64,000 nucleotides of DNA from positions 124,001 to 188,000 of the forward strand of contig CALRZN010000005.1 in NCBI GenBank assembly GCA_943372645.1, in the 5' to 3' direction. Source of the stretch: VBWE01 sp943372645. GTDB lineage: Bacteria > Bacteroidota > Bacteroidia > Palsa-965. Below the pieces are notes generated by a model. The model saw only the letters and a program-made list of their open reading frames with translations. It made no database searches and had not been told where the DNA came from. This document shows positions 59,119 through 64,000 of the stretch, piece after piece. The position numbers were made by a program, and so were the translations under genes. Positions within the stretch are counted from its first letter, which is position 1. Every line of letters starts with the position of its first letter.

Positions 59119-60402
59119 ATGATGAATTACAGCAACACACTTGCATTTGCCCGCCAGCAGGATCAGGCCGATCCGCTGCAGGAGTTCCGAAAAAAATTTC
59201 ACGTTCCGCAGCACAGCGGGCAGGATGTGGTTTACCTTACGGGCAACTCACTCGGCCTGCAACCGGTAACCGTGCGCGATTCGGTAATGCAGGAGCTCGA
59301 CGACTGGGCGAAACTGGGCGTGGAAGGCCATTTCCTGGCGAAGCGTCCGTGGTTTGCATATCACGAACAGCTTACGGAACAGGCGGCGCGCATTGTAGGT
59401 GCTAAACCGCTGGAAGTGGTAATGATGAACCAGCTTACCGTTAACCTGCACCTGCTGATGGTTTCGTTTTACCGGCCCACGGCCAAACGGTTCCGCATCC
59501 TGTGTGAATACAAAGCATTTCCTTCCGACCAGTATGCGCTCGAAACACAGGCCCAGGTGCATGGTTTCGATGCGGCAGAGGCGATAATTGAAGTGGCGCC
59601 GCGCGAAGGCGAATATGTAATCCGCCACGAAGATATTATTGCTGCCATTGAAAAATACGGCGACGAACTCGCACTCGTGATGTTCGGCGGTGTGAATTAT
59701 TACAACGGCCAGCTGTTCGATATGCAGGCCATTGCAGCTGCCGCGCACAAGGTTGGTGCGTACTGCGGTTTCGACCTTGCACACGCTGCCGGAAACGTGA
59801 AGCTGCAGCTGCACGACTGGAATGTTGACTTCGCCTGCTGGTGCAGTTACAAATACCTGAACAGCGGTCCGGGCAGTGTGGCCGGTGCATTTGTGCACGA
59901 ACGCCACGCACACAGCGATCTGCCGCGCCTTGCGGGCTGGTGGGGGCATGACAAGAATACCCGCTTTAAAATGGAGAAGGGTTTTAAACCCATGCCCGGC
60001 GCCGAAGGCTGGCAGCTGAGCAATGCGCCGGTACTGAGTATGGCGGCACACAAAGCGTCGCTCGAAATTTTTGATGCTGCAGGAATGGATGCGCTGTGCG
60101 CGAAAGCAGAACTGCTTACCGGTTTTCTCGAATTTATTGTGGATGACATAAGCGCTGCACAGCCCGACGGAAAAAAACTGGAAATTATTACCCCGCGCGA
60201 TAAAAAACAGCGCGGCTGCCAGCTGAGTGTGGTGGCGCACGGCCGCGGAAAGGAACTGTTTCAGCAGCTGCTCGCAAACGGTGTAATTGCCGACTGGCGC
60301 GAACCGAACGTGATACGCATGGCGCCGGTGCCGCTGTACAACTCGTTTGAAGACATGTGGCGTTTCGGGAACATCCTGCGCGAACTGCTCGCTGTTGGGT
60401 AA
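59119..60402 (+). CDS. kynU: Kynureninase
   Basis: 427 residues (ATG ATG at 59119/59122). PLP enzyme that cleaves 3-hydroxykynurenine (or kynurenine) to 3-hydroxyanthranilate and alanine. PLP Lys in CWCSYKYLNSGPGSVAGAF; VYLTGNSLGLQPV, FDLAHAAGN and WWGHDKNTRFKM are family signatures. With kmo 0.6 kb downstream it forms the tryptophan-to-quinolinate route to NAD used by many Bacteroidota. A small AT-rich GNAT gene separates the two. Confidence 0.96.
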   Translation: MMNYSNTLAFARQQDQADPLQEFRKKFHVPQHSGQDVVYLTGNSLGLQPVTVRDSVMQELDDWAKLGVEGHFLAKRPWFAYHEQLTEQAARIVGAKPLEVVMMNQLTVNLHLLMVSFYRPTAKRFRILCEYKAFPSDQYALETQAQVHGFDAAEAIIEVAPREGEYVIRHEDIIAAIEKYGDELALVMFGGVNYYNGQLFDMQAIAAAAHKVGAYCGFDLAHAAGNVKLQLHDWNVDFACWCSYKYLNSGPGSVAGAFVHERHAHSDLPRLAGWWGHDKNTRFKMEKGFKPMPGAEGWQLSNAPVLSMAAHKASLEIFDAAGMDALCAKAELLTGFLEFIVDDISAAQPDGKKLEIITPRDKKQRGCQLSVVAHGRGKELFQQLLANGVIADWREPNVIRMAPVPLYNSFEDMWRFGNILRELLAVG

Positions 60403-60431
60403 CGGAAATATTAGAAAATAATTGAACTAAC

Positions 60432-60977
60432 ATGTCATACGATTTAAAGCCAATAATTGCTGAAAACGATTTCATTTTACTTCACCCCCTCAGGGAAAAA
60501 GATGCTCTAAGAACCGATGGAATGGTTGATGAATTATTCGAGATTTTTAATCACCCATCGATGAAAAAGTATAGTCCTGAAAAATACGTAACAGATAAAA
60601 AAAAACTGGAAGCAAAGCTGATGGGTGTTGTTATGTCTTATCATATGCAATTAGCCTATACGCATTATATAACGTGGAAGGATACGGGAGAAATTATCGG
60701 GCAAGTGGATATTATTACACCCAAGAGAGCTGAAGATAGCTATCCAATTAAGGATACTTGGTTTATCGAATACTACTTAAATAAAGAGCACTGGGGTTAT
60801 GGAATGATGACAGATGTCCTAAAGGTGGTTGTGTATGAGCTGAGAAATCAAAGTATTCAAAAAATAGGAGCTATCTGCATGCCTGACAACATAGCTTCAA
60901 TTAGGGTTTTAGAAAAGAGTGGGTTCAAAAGAATAGGAAGGTTTGATGCACTGCAAGATTTTTATGCATTGCAATAA
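60432..60977 (+). CDS. GNAT-family N-acetyltransferase (RimJ/RimL-like), AT-rich
   Basis: 181 residues. RimJ-like GNAT: FIEYYLNKEHWGYGMMTDVLKVVVYEL (acetyl-CoA site, with GYG in place of GxGxA) and IGAICMPDNIASIRVLEKSGFKRIGR. Composition stands out: bases 60601-60660 contain 21 G+C of 60. The flanking kynU and kmo have host composition, so this gene looks inserted into the kynurenine operon. Substrate unknown; it could acetylate a protein N-terminus or a small amine. Confidence 0.85.
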   Translation: MSYDLKPIIAENDFILLHPLREKDALRTDGMVDELFEIFNHPSMKKYSPEKYVTDKKKLEAKLMGVVMSYHMQLAYTHYITWKDTGEIIGQVDIITPKRAEDSYPIKDTWFIEYYLNKEHWGYGMMTDVLKVVVYELRNQSIQKIGAICMPDNIASIRVLEKSGFKRIGRFDALQDFYALQ

Positions 60978-61015
60978 GATATCTAATGAAAATGCACACT
61001 AATTAAATTAAACGC

Positions 61016-62362
61016 ATGAAAAAAAACATCACCCTGGTTGGAGCCGGACTCGTAGGTTCACTGCTGTCCATTTACCTTTCACGCCGCGGGCACAAGGTCG
61101 AACTGTTTGAACGCCGCAGCGACATGCGCACTTCGGGCATTCTTGCCGGCCGCTCCATTAACCTGGCACTCAGCGATCGCGGCTGGCGCGGGCTGGAAGG
61201 CGTGGGCATTGCAGATGAAATACGCAAAATCGCAATTCCGATGTATGGCCGTTTCCTGCACCATGCGGATGGTACAACCGGTTACCAGCCTTACGGTAAA
61301 AACGAACAGGCCATTTATTCGGTGTCGCGCGCCGGTATCAACATGAAACTGATGGACCTGGCCGAGCGCGAAGCCGGTGTGAAAATTCATTTCGATGAAC
61401 GCTGTGCTAACGTGGATGTAAAAACAGGCACCGCGCAGTTTGAAAACACGAACACCAAAAATATTACAACGGTTACATCGGATCTTATTTTTGGTTCCGA
61501 CGGCGGTTTTTCGGCCGCACGCCTCAGCGCACAGCTCAGCACCGACCGGTTCGATTACCGGCAGTTTTATATTGAGCATGGCTATAAAGAACTGAATATT
61601 CCGGCCGGGCCCTATGGTGCGTTCCTGCTCGAAAAAAATGCACTGCACATCTGGCCGCGCGGTTCGTATATGATGATTGCGCTGCCCAATATCGACGGCA
61701 GTTTTACGTGCACCATGTTTTTTCCGTTTGAAGGCGAAGAGTCATTCAGCAAACTGAAAACACCGGAAGATGTTACTGCATTTTTTGCGCGCGTATTCCC
61801 GGATGCGCTTCCGCTTATGCCCACGCTCACTGAAGACTTTTTTACCAACCCGACCTCGTCGCTGGTTACCGTAAAATGTTTCCCGTGGGTGTTCAACGAC
61901 CGCCTGGCGCTTATCGGCGATGCGGCACACGCCATTGTTCCGTTCTTCGGACAAGGCATGAACTGCGGCTTCGAAGATTGTGTGGTGCTGGACGAACTCA
62001 TCGGCAAACACGATGAAAACTGGCCGGCAATATTGGCCGAATACGAAACGCTGCGTAAACCCGACGGCGATGCCATTGCCGACCTGGCCCTGGCCAATTT
62101 TGTGGAGATGCGTGATAAAACGGCTGACGCGAAGTTCCTGCTCCAGAAAAAAATTGAGGCGCGTTTCAGCGAAAAGTATCCTGAAAAATGGATCCCGCTT
62201 TACAGCATGGTTACGTACAGCCCGCACATCCGTTATTCCACGGCATTAAAAGAAGGCGAACGCCAGGAAAAAATAATGCAGGAAATAATGGCCATGCCCG
62301 GCATTGAACAGCAATGGGACAGCACGGAAGTGGAGCAGGCAATTCTGCAGCGCATTTCCTGA
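61016..62362 (+). CDS. kmo: Kynurenine 3-monooxygenase
   Basis: 448 residues. FAD-dependent hydroxylase making 3-hydroxykynurenine. Dinucleotide motif VGAGLVGSLLSIYLSRRGHKVELFERR at the N-terminus and the second FAD motif LALIGDAAHAIVPFFGQGMNCGFED. The C-terminal hydrophobic region is shorter than in the mitochondrial enzyme and has no clear anchor. Works with kynU upstream. Confidence 0.95.
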   Translation: MKKNITLVGAGLVGSLLSIYLSRRGHKVELFERRSDMRTSGILAGRSINLALSDRGWRGLEGVGIADEIRKIAIPMYGRFLHHADGTTGYQPYGKNEQAIYSVSRAGINMKLMDLAEREAGVKIHFDERCANVDVKTGTAQFENTNTKNITTVTSDLIFGSDGGFSAARLSAQLSTDRFDYRQFYIEHGYKELNIPAGPYGAFLLEKNALHIWPRGSYMMIALPNIDGSFTCTMFFPFEGEESFSKLKTPEDVTAFFARVFPDALPLMPTLTEDFFTNPTSSLVTVKCFPWVFNDRLALIGDAAHAIVPFFGQGMNCGFEDCVVLDELIGKHDENWPAILAEYETLRKPDGDAIADLALANFVEMRDKTADAKFLLQKKIEARFSEKYPEKWIPLYSMVTYSPHIRYSTALKEGERQEKIMQEIMAMPGIEQQWDSTEVEQAILQRIS

Positions 62363-62461
62363 GGTTTATTTATTGCGGCAGGGCTTTGGTTAACTTTTGT
62401 GCTGGAAGATTAAATAGGGCAAACCATAGTTAACCTTCTGTTCATTTCGTAGCTTCGCCGG

Positions 62462-63190
62462 ATGAAAAACATCCGCCATCTTCTTCTTGCAATGCTCGCC
62501 GGCACGATGTTGCTGGTTTCGGGCTGCTCCGAATCGTTTAAGGCCAAACTTGCAGCGGGCATGTCCATTGCGCCGTATTTCGGTGCAAACAGCGTGACGG
62601 TAGGAACGGCCTCCCGCACTTCGTCGGATAAAGGAACCCGTTCACTGATTACGGTGACCATTAAAGATGTGAAGTGGCAGGATTATGAAGAAAAACAGCT
62701 GGAAATGCTGGGCTGCCTGGCGGCGCACGACTTTCTGAAGAAACTGCTGCCCGGTGATGCAAAAAACGATCAGTACATCGGCATTGACCTGGAAGATGCG
62801 ATGAACGGAACCAAAGAACTGGAATATAAGGTCTCCGATCTGCTCGAACTGGATGGCCCGATACAAACAGCCAACAGTTTTTACGCTGCCTTCAGTAAAG
62901 CCGATGGTTCAGGAATTACTGCCCTGAGCGATACCAGCTACCTGGGCACAGTCGCCATTTCGGAAATCCTTGAACTCAACCGGCAGGTGGATTCGGTTTT
63001 TGGCGGGGACACACGCAAGCTGGAATATGCAGGGCTCGACCCCGATGAACAGATGGAACAGGGCGAAAAAGCCTGGCAGGTGCTGCTTACGGAAACAGCA
63101 AAAACGCTGAAAGTCAGATATTTAATTAATATTGACAAAAAGTCAAAGAAGGTAATTGGGGTTACCTACGACAGCAAAAAGCGCGAATAA
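62462..63190 (+). CDS. Lipoprotein of unknown function
   Basis: 242 residues with signal/lipobox LAMLAGTMLLVSGCSES. The mature part shows VTVGTASRTSSDKGTRSLITVTIKDVKWQDYEEKQ, then a helical region and VRYLINIDKKSKKVIGVTYDSKKRE. No family recognised. It stands between kmo and the ribosomal rplU-rpmA pair with an independent leader. Confidence 0.75.
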   Translation: MKNIRHLLLAMLAGTMLLVSGCSESFKAKLAAGMSIAPYFGANSVTVGTASRTSSDKGTRSLITVTIKDVKWQDYEEKQLEMLGCLAAHDFLKKLLPGDAKNDQYIGIDLEDAMNGTKELEYKVSDLLELDGPIQTANSFYAAFSKADGSGITALSDTSYLGTVAISEILELNRQVDSVFGGDTRKLEYAGLDPDEQMEQGEKAWQVLLTETAKTLKVRYLINIDKKSKKVIGVTYDSKKRE

Positions 63191-63235
63191 TCTGAAATAT
63201 TTGGGCTTTTTTGCTGGAATTTCCCGGAATGTTCC

Positions 63236-63243
63236 TATCTTCG
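63236..63243 (+). promoter_or_regulatory. Bacteroidota -7 box, one mismatch (TATCTTCG)
   Basis: 48 bases before the rplU ATG; a TTG at 63211-63213 fits the -33 element. Confidence 0.5.
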
Positions 63244-63291
63244 CGTCCCCTTAACAAAAAGTGAAGGGCTAACTATTAAACGTAATTCATC

Positions 63292-63834
63292 ATGTACGCA
63301 ATTGTAGAAATAGCCGGGCTTCAGTACAAAGTGGAACGTAAACAGCGTGTTTTCGTTAACCGCCTGGAGGCTAAAGAAGGTGCTACTATCGAATTCGATA
63401 AAGTGCTCCTGATTGACAACGATGGAAAAATTACTGTTGGTAACCCGGTTGTTTCCGGTGCACGCGTAGCGGCCAAAGTAATTTCCCACCTGAAAGACGA
63501 TAAGGTTATCGTTTTCAAAAAGAAACGCCGCAAAGGGTACCAGAAATGGAACAACCACCGCCAGCCGCTTACCGAACTTCTCGTTCTGGGCGTACTGAAT
63601 GAAGGTGGCAAGCTGAGCGCTGAAGATGCCAAACTCGAAATCGTTTCGATGAAAGCACACCGCGCCGCTTCGTTACCGAAAGTAACTCCCCGCGTGAAGA
63701 AAAGTGCAGATGTTCCTGAGGTAGATACCACAGAAGAAGCAGCTCCCAAAAAAGCCGCCAAAAAACCGGCAGCCAAGAAAACAGCAGCGAAAAAAGCTCC
63801 GGCTAAAAAAGCTGCCAAGAAAAAAGAAGACTAA
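63292..63834 (+). CDS. rplU: 50S ribosomal protein L21 with long basic C-terminal extension
   Basis: 180 residues against about 103 in typical L21. Residues 1-106 are a standard L21 (MYAIVEIAGLQYKVERKQRV...KKKRRKGYQKWNNHRQPLTEL). The added ~75 residues go through KLSAEDAKLEIVSMKAHRAAS to a histone-H1-like run of PAKK/AAKK repeats and end KKKED. The tail could bind rRNA or DNA; similar extended L21 proteins exist in Bacteroidota. rpmA starts 30 bases downstream in the same operon. Confidence 0.95.
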   Translation: MYAIVEIAGLQYKVERKQRVFVNRLEAKEGATIEFDKVLLIDNDGKITVGNPVVSGARVAAKVISHLKDDKVIVFKKKRRKGYQKWNNHRQPLTELLVLGVLNEGGKLSAEDAKLEIVSMKAHRAASLPKVTPRVKKSADVPEVDTTEEAAPKKAAKKPAAKKTAAKKAPAKKAAKKKED

Positions 63835-63864
63835 TCACTAACGCAATAAAAAATCCGTTAAGCC

Positions 63865-64000
63865 ATGGCACATAAAAAAGGCGAAGGTAAAGTAAAGAAC
63901 GGCCGCGAATCGGAAAGCAAACGACTCGGCGTGAAAATCTACGGCGGGCAGCTTGCCAAAGCCGGTAGCATCATCGTTCGTCAGCGCGGAACGCGCCACA
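63865..64000 (+). CDS. rpmA: 50S ribosomal protein L27 (3' partial)
   Basis: The first 45 residues are visible (MAHKKGEGKVKNGRESESKRL...IIVRQRGTRH) before the window ends. MAHKKGxGxxKNGRESxSKRLGVKxxGGQ is the L27 signature; L27 contacts tRNA at the peptidyl-transferase centre. Follows rplU by 30 bases. Confidence 0.96.
   Translation, partial: MAHKKGEGKVKNGRESESKRLGVKIYGGQLAKAGSIIVRQRGTRH

Noticed and set aside
59248..60240. 330-residue minus-strand frame opposite kynU
   Set aside because: Antisense shadow; the plus strand carries all kynureninase signatures.
1..64000. tRNA, rRNA, transposase or phage genes
   Set aside because: None could be recognised on either strand while reading; a tRNAscan or IS search was not possible here.

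Overview
The window is a chromosomal stretch from a Bacteroidota bacterium (Flavobacteriia/Sphingobacteriia/Chitinophagia-like; I would not go below phylum). Four things in the sequence support this. (1) Eleven encoded proteins end in a type IX secretion system (T9SS) type A sorting domain (YPNP...G.Y...). (2) The T9SS/gliding component GldN is present. (3) The Bacteroidota promoter box TAnnTTTG recurs just upstream of gene starts, often within 5-30 bases of the ATG, and Shine-Dalgarno sites are generally absent. (4) Gene content fits: a TrpRS/RF2/fumarase/GcvP/HemL core and a kynurenine branch of NAD synthesis. Base composition is moderately GC-rich, with a few clearly AT-richer genes that look acquired.

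Layout. 1-1757: PhoB/PhoR-like two-component pair, cut at the left edge. 1855-7539: secreted M43 metalloprotease, AspRS, an arylsulfotransferase-like lipoprotein, a chagasin-like lipoprotein and a protein that is little more than a T9SS tail. 7574-13266: unknown protein, rhomboid protease, secreted protein, T9SS cargo, PlsC-GatC, bacilliredoxin. 13482-19523: three large T9SS cargo proteins, the last two being tandem duplicates with a duplicated upstream region. 19876-25779: thioredoxin-like protein, two-domain M16 peptidase, small membrane protein, lipoprotein, leucine-rich-repeat protein. 25847-29635: tandem pair of FG-GAP/UnbV T9SS cargo. 29789-32305: five-heme cytochrome with a T9SS tail plus a partner secreted protein. 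32464-38156: TadA, GldN, TrpRS, GNAT, a structured RNA-like element, RF2 with its programmed frameshift, ArsC-like protein. 38161-39931: AT-rich AAA ATPase plus Toprim-like gene pair, a candidate defence cassette wedged in front of fumC. 39943-45702: fumarase, barrel-like protein, lipoprotein, mannose-1-phosphate guanylyltransferase, aminotransferase, SprT-like protease. 45940-50183: FeoB/FeoA with a tiny lipoprotein, then an MlaE/MlaF-type transporter pair. 50289-53027: third tandem pair of T9SS cargo. 53142-58986: GcvP, unknown protein, UbiA-like membrane protein, HemL. 59119-62362: KynU, an AT-rich GNAT, Kmo. 62462-64000: lipoprotein, ribosomal protein L21 with a long basic tail, and the start of L27.

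Themes. The window is dominated by cell-surface export: GldN belongs to the T9SS machine, and eleven cargo proteins, six of them in three tandem duplicate pairs, would pass through it. Intergenic DNA carries an unusual class of long imperfect hairpins built from short repeated words, a different word set at almost every site. The best candidate for an undescribed system is the ATPase/Toprim pair at 38161-39931. The second most interesting locus is 35328-36660, where a diverged copy of the trpS 3' end and its 37-base repeats bracket a GNAT gene and an RNA-like element. No tRNA, rRNA, CRISPR array, transposase or phage gene was seen.
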